From Rutidosis leptorrhynchoides (taxonomy: Eukaryota; Streptophyta; Magnoliopsida; Asterales; Asteraceae): a stretch of 64,000 nucleotides of DNA. The position numbers and the translations under genes are program-made. Where the stretch lies: NCBI RefSeq assembly GCF_046630445.1, contig NC_092337.1, forward strand, positions 185,944,501 to 186,008,500, in the 5' to 3' direction. The number at the start of each line of letters is the position of its first letter. Positions within the stretch are counted from its first letter, which is position 1. Below, piece by piece: positions 9,578 to 20,110 of the stretch. The notes beneath the pieces were generated by a model. It was not told the DNA's origin. It saw only the letters and a program-made list of their open reading frames with translations, and did not search any database.

Positions 9578-12295
9578 ATGCACCGAGCAAGACGTTCATC
9601 ACCTTTTGTACGTTCACCACCTGTAACTAGATCAAGACATTTAGCAAATATAACCGCCGTTGATTTTTCTTTAGAATCGTCATCCAGTCGACCAAGTACT
9701 TCAGTTCAAATTTCCGATAATCCATTTTTTGAACCCGACCTCACAATTGAGAATCCGGAGAATATTCAGGGACAATTCCAAGATCCAGAACCACTAATCA
9801 TTCCTCCCGAACCACAAACCATTAAATCAGAATCTTCTAGTGATTCGTATTCAACAAATTCAATTATGGAAAATCTGGAACCTCTAAGTATGGAAGACCG
9901 AATGAGAGCCACACGCACGGGCCAAGGTCACGCCATTATTAAGCCAGACATTAATGCGCCAGATTATGAAATCAAAGGACAAATCCTACACATGGTAACT
10001 AATCAGTGCCAATATAGTGGTGCGCCGAAGGAAGATTTAAACGAACATCTTCGTACGTTTAATAGGATCTGTACACTATTCAAAATCCGAGAAGTTGAGG
10101 ATGAACAGATCTATCTCATGTTGTTTCCCTGGACTTTAAAGGGAGAAGCCAAAGATTGGTTAGAATCGTTACCTGAAGGGGCGATTGACACATGGGATGT
10201 TTTAGTTGAGAAATTTCTTAAAAGATTCTTTCCGGCATCTAAAGCCGTGAGACTTCAAGGAGAAATTGTTACGTTCACACAAAAGTCAAATGAAACTCTA
10301 TATGAGGCGTGGACAAGATTTGGAAAGTTGTTGAGAGGATGTCCTCAACACGGTTTAGACACTTATCAAATAGTACAAATATTCTACCAAGGTGTCAACG
10401 TTGCTACACGAAAAGACATCGACATAACAGCTGGTGGTTCCATTATGAAGAAAACCGCAACTGAAGCTTACAAAATTATTGATAACACAGCCTCCCACTC
10501 TCATGAGTGGCACCAAGAGAAAGATATATATCGTTCATCTAAAGCGGCTAGAGCCGATTCTAGCCATAACTTTGATTCCGTTTCCGCAAAAATAGATGCT
10601 TTCGAGAGACGAATGGAAAAGATGAATAAAGATATTCACGCAATACGAATCAATTGTGAGCAATGCGGTGGACCACACTTAATGAAAGACTGTCACATTG
10701 AACAAACGATGGAACAACGTGAGAATGTTGTCTACATAAACCAAAGGCTGGAAAATAGTTATCAGAATAATTATCAACCGCCAAAGCTGAACTTCAATCA
10801 AAATCAAAACATTCTTTACAATCCAAATGGACCCAACAATAACTCGTATAACCAACAAGGTTCGAATAACCAACCAACTCAAAACAACACTTTCAATCAA
10901 CAAAGACATGGCTTGTATAAACCACCACAACAAATCGAAGAGAAAAAGCCAAATCTAGAAGAAATGATGGCAAAGCTAGTTGAATCTCAAACACAATTTA
11001 TTACATCTCAAACCCAAACAAATGATAGGTTTGATCAGTCATTAAGAACTCAACAAGCTTCTATTTTGAATCTAGAAAAACAAGTAGGTACTCTTGTTAG
11101 ATTGATGAGTGAAAGGAAACAAGGAAAGCTACCAAGTAATACTGAAGTAAATCCTCGGAATGAAAATGTTAATATGGTTTCAACAAATTCTGAAAAACCA
11201 GCATCAGAAGATGGGGAGGTTTTAGATGTAAGTAACAGTGAAGAAGTTACACCACCACCACCACCCGAGTATGTAAAGCCAGTGGTGGCACCATACAGAC
11301 CACCCATCCCGTTTCCAAGAAAAGGAGTTGAGTATGAGCAAGTAATAGGTAATAAAGTTTGTGATACCTCTGGAAAGAAGAAGAAGAAGAATAAAAAAGT
11401 GCAAGAAACAAAAACAGTAGAAGTAAACCCGGTGAAGACAGTTCCACCAAATCCTCCACCTAGGGTAGGTGATCCGGGTGAATTTATTATTCCTTGTCTA
11501 CTTAGTGACTGTGTCATGTATGATGCACTAGCAGATTTAGGTTCAAGTGTGAGTGTTATGCCTCTTTCATTATATAAGAGATTAGGTGTAGGTGAGTTAA
11601 CTCCAACGGATATGAGTGTTCGACTCCTTGATCAAACCATTAAGCACCCAGTTGGAATTGCTGACAACCTACCCGTTCAAGTAGGCAATTTAACCTTTCT
11701 AGTCGAATTCATTATCATTGACATAGAAGAGGAACCAAACATTCCTCTAATTTTAGGTCGACCATTCTTAGCGTCCACCGGGGCGTTCTTTGATGTAAGA
11801 AACGGTAGAATGACACTTAGTAATGATGAAAAATCGATCACCTTTATTATTCGAAAGTCTAAATCTCCACCAACCAAAACCGTTGAACCAACAAAAACGA
11901 TTGGTAATAACCATGTTGTTTTACCAACTCCAACGGCAATGCTTAACAATAATAGAACGCCTAAGTGTGGGGAAAATGAAGTAACACCTAATGATGACTT
12001 GATAATAAAGAACCCCATAGTTGATACGAAATTAAATAACCTCGTTATTAACAGTTCAATGAAGAAACTTTTTAAACGGGTTATTGATGCTAAAAGTAAG
12101 GGAAACTTTAAGTTATATAACCGGTTAGTATCCAATCTGTCGCCTAAAGAAAAGGCGAAGCTAGTTGAATTTGTGGATATTACGGAAAAAGCTGGTCACT
12201 GGCTTAAAGCAAAAGTCACAGATATGCAAGTTGATTATGGTCCAAGAGAAATTGACGATGAAGTTAATCACAATTTCGACATCACATCTACCTAA
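9578..12295 (+). CDS. Athila-like Gag-protease, intact, no pol
   Basis: A 905-aa open frame. Residues about 155-275 form a retrotransposon gag domain (LKGEAKDWLESLP, then FLKRFFPASK). A zinc knuckle CEQCGGPHLMKDC lies at about 361-373, with the CX2CX3HX4C spacing I associate with Athila-type Gag. An Asn/Gln-rich linker and a Pro/Lys-rich linker follow. A retropepsin-like domain lies at about 635-755 with DLGSSVSVMP as the active-site loop (Asp at about 652) and a second signature LILGRPFL at about 722. The frame ends without reverse transcriptase, RNase H or integrase. The product would assemble particles and cut itself, but replication would depend on pol from elsewhere. The ATG at 9578 begins a frame that is open to the TAA at 12293. 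No internal stop suggests youth or selection. Confidence 0.85.
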   Translation: MHRARRSSPFVRSPPVTRSRHLANITAVDFSLESSSSRPSTSVQISDNPFFEPDLTIENPENIQGQFQDPEPLIIPPEPQTIKSESSSDSYSTNSIMENLEPLSMEDRMRATRTGQGHAIIKPDINAPDYEIKGQILHMVTNQCQYSGAPKEDLNEHLRTFNRICTLFKIREVEDEQIYLMLFPWTLKGEAKDWLESLPEGAIDTWDVLVEKFLKRFFPASKAVRLQGEIVTFTQKSNETLYEAWTRFGKLLRGCPQHGLDTYQIVQIFYQGVNVATRKDIDITAGGSIMKKTATEAYKIIDNTASHSHEWHQEKDIYRSSKAARADSSHNFDSVSAKIDAFERRMEKMNKDIHAIRINCEQCGGPHLMKDCHIEQTMEQRENVVYINQRLENSYQNNYQPPKLNFNQNQNILYNPNGPNNNSYNQQGSNNQPTQNNTFNQQRHGLYKPPQQIEEKKPNLEEMMAKLVESQTQFITSQTQTNDRFDQSLRTQQASILNLEKQVGTLVRLMSERKQGKLPSNTEVNPRNENVNMVSTNSEKPASEDGEVLDVSNSEEVTPPPPPEYVKPVVAPYRPPIPFPRKGVEYEQVIGNKVCDTSGKKKKKNKKVQETKTVEVNPVKTVPPNPPPRVGDPGEFIIPCLLSDCVMYDALADLGSSVSVMPLSLYKRLGVGELTPTDMSVRLLDQTIKHPVGIADNLPVQVGNLTFLVEFIIIDIEEEPNIPLILGRPFLASTGAFFDVRNGRMTLSNDEKSITFIIRKSKSPPTKTVEPTKTIGNNHVVLPTPTAMLNNNRTPKCGENEVTPNDDLIIKNPIVDTKLNNLVINSSMKKLFKRVIDAKSKGNFKLYNRLVSNLSPKEKAKLVEFVDITEKAGHWLKAKVTDMQVDYGPREIDDEVNHNFDITST

Positions 12296-14473
12296 GTGTG
12301 AGGAGATTCAAATATTTTAAAAAGAAAATGCTATTTGGAGTTAGTTGTTCTGTTCTCGTGTAGTTCTGAGAATGGAATTCGATTGGTCTTTTCCGCTAGC
12401 AGACACTAAAGAACTAGTTTTCTCCCCCCATTCTGATTTTTTTTTATTTTGTAGGTTTTATATGAAATTAATATGCTTTTTAAATTTAAGTTTTGTGTGA
12501 ATTTAAAAACAAAATTTACTTTATTTCATTAAGTAAAAAAATGATTTCTAAAATTCGTCGTGAGTTGAAGATTAGGTAGTTGAACCGAAATTACTTTAAC
12601 CGAGGGCGGGACGAGAAATTTTGTTATCATTATTTAATTGATTTAAAGTATGCCAAAAAAAAATATTAGATTTTATAAATTTTTTAACGTGGGGTAATAT
12701 ACCCAACTTCAAAATTATGTATGTTTGTATTTTATGTTATATACAAAACATGGTAAAATAACGCACTTTCAAAGACTGTCATTAAGTTCAGAAAAAGGTA
12801 CTAATTTTGACGACAAGAAACAAAATATCAAATGTGAAATAACAACAATATGTTTGCAAACTCGGTATTTTTAATCATTTTTATACACTAATCACCCTCA
12901 TGAATTTAAATTTTTACTGATTTCTTGCAAATGAGGGCATTGCTTGATCTCAAGTGTGGGGAAGGGTTATAAATTCTCTCGGGTTTATACTTGGCTTATT
13001 TTCTAAATATTATGAAAATTTTAAAATTTTTTAACTAAATGAATTCAAAATCATGTTTATACATATTTATGAACGATAAAACTAGGTGTTAATGCCGAAA
13101 TTATCGTTACCTCGGAAAGGACATAAATTGAGAAACACCCTAAAACGATTGAATTCATTTAAAATGGAATAAAGGAGAATAAAAAAAGCAAAGAAAGAAA
13201 CTAAGTGTGGGGAGAATGTACCAAGTTATTCAATTAAAAACTATCTATCACATGTTTCTGTAAAGTTATTGCAGGTACTTTTGTTTTGGACGATTTTAAT
13301 CAGTTTTACCCGATTTACTGTAAGAAAGATGGATCTACACGATGAATCAATTCCATCATTAAAAGGAAGTAAAGTCTTCCGAAAAAGAAACGCGCTTCTT
13401 GATTTAGGTCATGAAGTTGTCGTCTAGACCAGCTGTAGGTTGACGAAAAATCTAGAAAAGTCATCTCTAAAATCAGCAGGAAATCCACGGACCTCAGCAT
13501 CAAACAGGGTCGCCATGTGGTCAGATTTATCCTAACCATGAGAAGGATTTATCTCGTACAATGGGGGGGCACCGTGCAAATTAGCTTGATAAGACTAATG
13601 AATCAGATCCCCAGAAAGGATAATCTCCTTAAAGATTAAAAATCAGCTTTTAAGACTGATATTACTCAATCCTAGAGATTGACCTTAAAGATTGAGAATT
13701 CAAACTCATGGAATTCAATGATATCTAAACTCGAGCTTGAACGAGAAAATATTTTGATCAAAATTGCAAACCGATTTGTTTTCTGAAAATCCATTTTCAA
13801 TGCGTTCATTACCATTGAACGTAAAATCCTAGGAATTCACCTGGAATTCATTAGGTCACCTGAACTAAATCGGGTGTCAACCGTAAGAACGGTGGTTGCA
13901 TAGCATGGTCGGAGACAGGACCTTGTGCCAGACCGAAAAATTATAGGATGATCTTTACTATCGCTCCTACCAAGGATAGTTCTAGCATCCGACACGTTAA
14001 TAAGACCATAATCATCTGCATGTCACGGGACATTGCCTTAACAGTTTCTTGTTCATCGCTTTCCTTTACAACCGGACGGTAGTTTACCGAAAGGTAATAT
14101 ACGGAACAAGTAAACTGGATGTGTGCTTTCCGATACCGGGATAGCAGTGGATTACACGAACCTAAAAGTTTTAGCCAAAATATTGATCCACAAATATATT
14201 TTGCAACACCGACGATGGATCAAATCAGAAAACTTATCTAGGGTAAAAGCTAGAATGAATTTTCAAAAGATCAAATGTTTTCATAAAGATCCAATTTCCT
14301 TAATGGATCTAAATTTTTATAGTCATTTGGGACTGTAAACCATATCGTTACTACCATTGTTTATACCGCCATATCAAAATCACTGATGTACAAAGTGTGA
14401 AGAATAAAGAAGTGATTCTAGTATTTCAAGACTATATTGCTTGAGGACAAGCAACGCTCAAGTGTGGGGATAT
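12296..14473 (+). other. Non-coding 3' region with repeated polypurine-like motifs
   Basis: There is no pol. The motif AAGTGTGGGG (or nine of its ten bases) occurs at 12952, 13203 and 14460, with a variant at 12294 and another inside gag at 11963. The last copy abuts LTR B and is the likely polypurine tract. A reversed homologue at 18025-20110 in the right half is roughly 90-95% identical where I compared it (13570-13800 against 18750-18960). A short sense frame starting MDLHDESIPSL at 13329 ends at an in-frame TAG after about 32 codons, whereas the right-half copy stays open for 68 codons. Confidence 0.65.
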
Positions 14474-16064
14474 TGATAAGGCTAAAAAGGAACATATATT
14501 TCATAGCATTATCCCCCAAGAAAGACAAGATTTTAGTTGCAATTGTTCCATTTTCAAGTGATATTCGTTTATATTAAATAAGTGCGAAGACAAAAGGCAG
14601 ATTCGACAAATTGAAGACAAAAAGGTCCAAAAAGCTCAAAAGTACAAGATACAATTAAAAAGGTTCAAATTATTGATGAAGAACGTCTAAAAATGACAAG
14701 AGTACAAGTTACAAAACGCAAAGTACACGATATAAAATAGTACGCAAGGACGTTCGAAAATCCGGAACCGAGGCATGAACCAACTTTCAACGCTCGACGC
14801 AACGGAGCTGAAAGTACAAGTCAACTATGCACAAGAATATAATATAATATTTAAATAATTCATAATAAGAATAATATTAAATAATAAAAAGTTGTTAATT
14901 TAGCATAGTTCAGGGGTCGTAAATGAAAATTCAATTTCATATTTTGCCTATAAAAGGCGATGATTATCGATCAATTTAAAAGCATCCCTTTTTCTATCCT
15001 AAAAATCTATTATCAATATCAATATCTAAAAATCTCTATCATAATGTTAATGTAATAAGATATAACAATAATCTTAATTTTAATTTTAAATTATGATAAT
15101 AATAAGATTTATGATAGAGATCGTTTGAGTGTGTAAGTCGAAATTCTGTCCGTGTAACGCTACGCTATTTTTAATCATTGTAAGTTATGTTCAACCTTTT
15201 TATATTAATGTCTCGTAGCTAAGTTATTATTATGCTTATTTAAAACGAAGTAATCATGATGTTGGGCTAATTACTAAAATTGGGTAATTGGACTTTGTAC
15301 CATAATTAAGGTTTGGGCAAAAGACCGACACTTGTGGAAATTGGACTATTGACTATTAATAGATGGGGGGTATTGTGTAATTGAGTGACAACTCATTGGA
15401 GTCTGTCGAACCTATCTTCAAATTAATTATCCTAATAATTAATAATGATTATGGTTGTCCTATTTAGTGACGTTCATATGGAATCTATTATAATCATTTA
15501 ATTAATTATTCGGGTTGGGTAATTGATTATTCAAACTGATCAAGTGGGTAAATTAATATTCATATCTAATCAAAACAGGGGTAGATTACATACAGTGATA
15601 ACTGGTGTAATTGTTGACAGAAGTGATAACTGCGTCACAGTTTAAATCCTTAATTAGTTGGAATATTTGACTTCGGGTATAAGGGTAATTTGACGAGGAC
15701 ACTCGCACTTTATATTTATGACCGATGGACTATTATGGATAAAAACCAGATAGGTATCAAATAAACCATGACAAAGGACAATTAACCCGAGTAACAATTA
15801 ATTAAAATCAAAACGTCAAACATCATGATTACGGAAGTTTAAATAAGCATAATCCTTTTATTTCATATTCTATCGCAATTTTATTTATTGTTATTTTATT
15901 TATCGTCATTTATTTATTTTACGCACTTTAATTATTGTCATTTATCTTTACGCTTAAAAATATAAAATCGACAAACCGGTCATTAAACGGTAAAAACCCC
16001 CCTTTTATAATAATATTACTACTTATATATATATATATATATTTATATAAATATAGTTTTATAA
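14474..16064 (+). repeat. LTR B (3' LTR of the left half), truncated
   Basis: It repeats LTR A from TGATAAGG for about 1.59 kb and stops matching at 16064. The last 110 bases or so of the LTR, present in A and D, are absent, and an inverted copy of nearby LTR sequence takes their place. It is preceded by AAGTGTGGGGATAT, the probable polypurine tract. Confidence 0.85.
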
Positions 16065-16124
16065 GTAGTAATATTATTATAAAATGGGGGTTTTTACCGT
16101 TTAATGACCGGTTTGTCGATTTTT
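15964..16124. repeat. Foldback joining the two halves
   Basis: An arm of about 62 bp (15964-16026, AAAATCGACAAACCGG through ACTACTTAT) is repeated inverted at 16061-16124 with a one- or two-base difference, around a loop of about 35 AT-rich bases. The second arm resembles LTR B/D more than LTR C. It marks the centre of the composite. Confidence 0.8.
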
Positions 16125-18024
16125 GCAGAGGGGTATAAAATACTATTAAATTTTTACAGAAAACACTATTAAATACGATACAATTTTACACAAGATATTT
16201 ATTTATTTATAGAATGGATATACTTAAACCTTGCTACAACACTTATAGGCAGTGTACCTAATCGTACAGTAGTGTAGTTTTTAGTAAGGCCGGTTCGTTC
16301 CACAGGGAAATCTTTAAACAAAGCTCAACGCTATATTAGTTTACTTTTATAAAAATACAAATATATATATAAGTAATATTATTATTATAAAGGGGGGTTT
16401 TTACCGTTTAATGACCGGTTTGTCGATTTTAAAACTTTAGTCGCAGTTAAAACCTAATGTAAAATATTAAATAAATAAAAGACTTAATTTAAAGCGTAAA
16501 GTAAATAACGATAATGAAATTGCGAATAATAAAAGTGCGATAATTAGAAGTGCAATTAAATATAAAATGAAGGAAATTAAATATGAAATAAAAGAATTAT
16601 GCTTATTTAAACTTCCGTAATCATGATGTTTGACGTGTTGATTTTAGTTTTATGCCCATGGGTTAATTGTCCTTTGTCCTGGATTATTTAATATGTCCGT
16701 CTGGTTTTTGTCCATAACAGTCCATCAGTCATAAATATAAAGTGCGAGTGTCCTCGTCAAATTATTATTATACCCGAAGTTAAATATTCCAACTAATTGG
16801 GGATTCGAATTGTAACAAGGTTTTAATACTTTGTTTAATGAATACACCAGGTTATCGACTGCGTGTAAACCAAGGTTTTACTACTTTGTTAACAATTACA
16901 CCAATTACCCTTGAATGTAATTTCACCCCTGTTTTAATTATTCTAGTGGCTATTAATCCATTCCCGTGTCCGGTTAAATGAACGATTATTCGTACATATA
17001 AATACCCCGCCCATCGTATCCGATCGAGTGTATATGGTAATTTATAGGGACGCCCAATTGTAAATCTTTATATTAACATTAACAAATTATCATTTAGTTA
17101 AACAAATATAAAGCCCATTAATAGCCCATAGTCTAATTTCCACAAGTGTCGTTCTTTTGTCCAAACCCCAATTATGGTACAAAGCCCAATTACCCAATTT
17201 TAGTAATTAGCCCAACATCATGATTACTTTGTTTTAAATAAGCATAATAATAACTTAGCTACGAGACATTAATATAAAAAGGTTGAACATAACTTACAAT
17301 GATTAAAAATAGCGTAGCGTTACACGGACAGAATTTCGACTTACACCCTTACAACATTCGCTAACATACCCTTATTATTAGAATTAAAATTAAAATTAAA
17401 ATATAAATTATATATATATATATAAATTTTACGTATGATAAGAGAAGAAAAAGATATGAATTTTGATCAGAATTCGGTTGGCTTTATAGGGATTTTCGAT
17501 TTTTGGGGCTCCGCGACTCGCGGCAAAAGCCTCTTCAAACTCCGCGAGTCGCGGAGGATGAATTTACAGCTCACACCCTTGGAGTCTTTCTCTGCCGACG
17601 GTTTTATAATATATATATAATATATATATAATTAATATAATTAATTATATATTATATTATATTTATATGCATAGTTAATTTATAATTTTTAGTCCGTTGC
17701 GTCGAGCGTTGAGAGTTGACTCTGGTCCCGGTTCCGGATTTTCGAACGTCCTTGCGTACAATTTTATATTTTGTACTTTGCGTTTTGAATCTTGTACTCT
17801 TGTAATTTCGAGACGTTTCTTATCAATAATTGGAACCTTTTTGATTGTCTTTTGTACTTTTGAGCTTTTTGGTCGTTTGCGTCTTCAATTCGTCGAATCT
17901 GTCTTTTGTCTTCACCTTTTATTATTTAAACGAATATCACTTGTAAATAGAACAATTGCAACTAAAAGCTTGTCTTTCTTGAGAAATAATGCTATGAAAT
18001 ATATGTTCGTTTTTAGCATTATCA
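16124..18024 (-). repeat. LTR C (3' LTR of the right half), divergent
   Basis: On the minus strand it starts TGATAATGCTAAAAACG and ends CCTCTGCA. It aligns along much of its length with LTRs A, B and D but differs at many positions and by several indels, by eye in the region of 15%. It carries a GC-palindrome pair (17509-17557) that A, B and D lack. The TGATAATG start follows the purine-rich AAGTGTGGGAATATT, as expected for a 3' LTR. Confidence 0.75.
17509..17557. repeat. Paired GC-rich palindromes in LTR C
   Basis: CTCCGCGACTCGCGG and CTCCGCGAGTCGCGGAGG are separated by 16 bases. The pair sits inside the LTR, whereas the related pairs at 8522 and 22292 lie in leaders. Confidence 0.8.
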
Positions 18025-20110
18025 AATATTCCCACACTTGAGCGTTGCTTGTCCTCAAGCAATATCGTCTTGAAATACTAGAATCACTTTTTTATTCTTC
18101 ACACTTTGTACATCAGTGATTTCTATACGGCGGTATAAACAATGGTAGTAACGATATGGTTTACAGTCTCACATGACTATAAAAATTTAGATCCATTAAG
18201 GAAATTGGATCTTTATGAAAATATTTGATCTTTTGAAAATTAAGTCTAGTTTTTACCCTAGATAAGTTTTCCGGGATAACCCTTTACCGGTGTTTGCAAA
18301 ATATTTTTGTGGGTTTGGTGGGTTTCAGATTTGAAAATTTTAGCTCAAAACTTGCTGTTTTGTGTCACCCACTTGCTAACCTTGTATTTGGAAAGCAACA
18401 CGTCCAGTTTACTTGTCCCGTATATTACCTTTCGGTAAACTACCGTCCGGTTGTAAAGGAAAGCGTTGAACAAGCAACTGTTAAGGCAATGTCCCCTGAC
18501 ATGCTTTTGATTATGGTCTATAACGTGTCGGACGCAATTACTATCCTTGGTAGGAGCAATAGTAAAGCTCACCCTTATAATTTTTCGGTCTGGCACAAGG
18601 TCCTGTCTTTGACCACTATGCAACCACCGTTCTTACGGTTGACACCCGATTTATTTCAGGTGACCTAATGAATTCCAGGTGAATTCCTAGGATTTTACGT
18701 TCAATGGTAATGAACGCATTGAAAATAGGGTTTTCAGAAAACAAATCGGTTTGTAATTTTGATCAAAATATTTTCTCGTTTAAGCTCGAGTTTAGATATC
18801 ATCGAATTCCATGAGTTTGTAATTCTCAATCTTTAAGGTCAATCTCTAGGATTGAGTAATATCAGTCTTAAAAGCTGATTTTTAATCTTTAAGGAGATTA
18901 TCCATTCTGGGGATCTGATTCATTAGTCTTATCAAGCTAATTTGCACGGTGCCCCCCCCCCCATTGTACGAGATAAATCCTTCTCATGGTTAGGATAAAT
19001 CTGACCACTTGGCGACCCTGTTTAATGCTGAGGTCCGTGGATTTCCTGCTGATTTTAGTGATGACTTTTCTAGATTTTTCGTCAACCTACAGCTGGTCTG
19101 GACGACAACTTCATGACCTAAATCAAGAAGCGCGTGTCTTTTTCGGAAGACTTTACTTCCTTTTAATGATGGAATTGATTCATCGTGTAGATCCATCTCT
19201 TCTTTTCTTTCATCGGGTAAAACAGTTTAATTTAGTCCAAAGCAAAAGTATTTTCAGTTATTTGTTACAGATATATGTGACATATGTTTAAAATAACTTG
19301 GTAAATTTTCCCACACTTGGCTTTTTATTTTTCTTTTTATCGTCCTCTATTCCATTTTAAATGAATTTTGACATTTTAGTTTGTTTCTTAATTTATGTCC
19401 TTTCCGAGGTAACAATAATTTCGGTGTTAAAACCTAGTTTTATCGTTCATAAATATGTATAAACATGATTTTGAATTCATTTAATTGAAAATTTTGAAAA
19501 ATTTTACTAGAATTGGGTAGTCAGTATATAAGACTAGGGCTGTTCTTTATTATCAGAGAGCACTAGATTCTAATACAACTACTGCTTTACTAGTATTTTT
19601 AATGGTAACCAAGTGTTTAAGATAAAAATTATAAAATCCGAAAGAATTTAACCCCTTCCCACACTTAAGATCTTGCAATGCCCTCATTTGCAAGAAATCA
19701 GTAACAATTTAAATTATTGAGGGTGATTTGTGTGAAAATGATTAAATTTTTACCAAAGTTTCCAAATATATTGGCGTTTGTTTGCTGAATGATAAATGGT
19801 GCACATCATTTGTTCATTCCGTCTTGTTGTTATTTCACATATATTTTTCATCTTGTCGTCAAAATTAGTTGCTTTTGCTGAACTTAATGCCAGTCTTTGA
19901 AAATGCGTTGTTTTACCCTGTTGTGTACATAAGATAAACTGCAAACATATATACATATTTTTGAAGTTTGGTATATTACCCCACATTCAAAAATTATTAA
20001 AATCTAAGAATAAAAGTTAGATAATTATAAAAATGATTACAATATTAACAAAAGTATTAAACATATCAATAATTACAAATTACAAAATAAAAATAAAAAT
20101 AATAAGTAAA
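18025..20110 (-). other. Non-coding 3' region of the right half
   Basis: Reverse homologue of 12296-14473. It carries CCCACACTT (minus AAGTGTGGG) at 18031, 19311 and 19661, matching the repeated purine motifs of the left half. A C11 run at 18952-18962 corresponds to G7 at 13563. A sense frame of 68 codons (18990-19196, minus) and an opposite-strand frame of 101 codons (18986-19291) overlap, and shorter versions of both exist in the left half. Neither has a domain I recognise. Confidence 0.6.

Noticed and set aside
11050..11517. 155-codon minus-strand ORF and the others antisense to 9578-12295
   Set aside because: They are shadows of the intact Gag-protease frame and have no domains.
17697..18041. 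114-codon plus-strand ORF
   Set aside because: It lies antisense within LTR C, is AT-biased, and has no domain.
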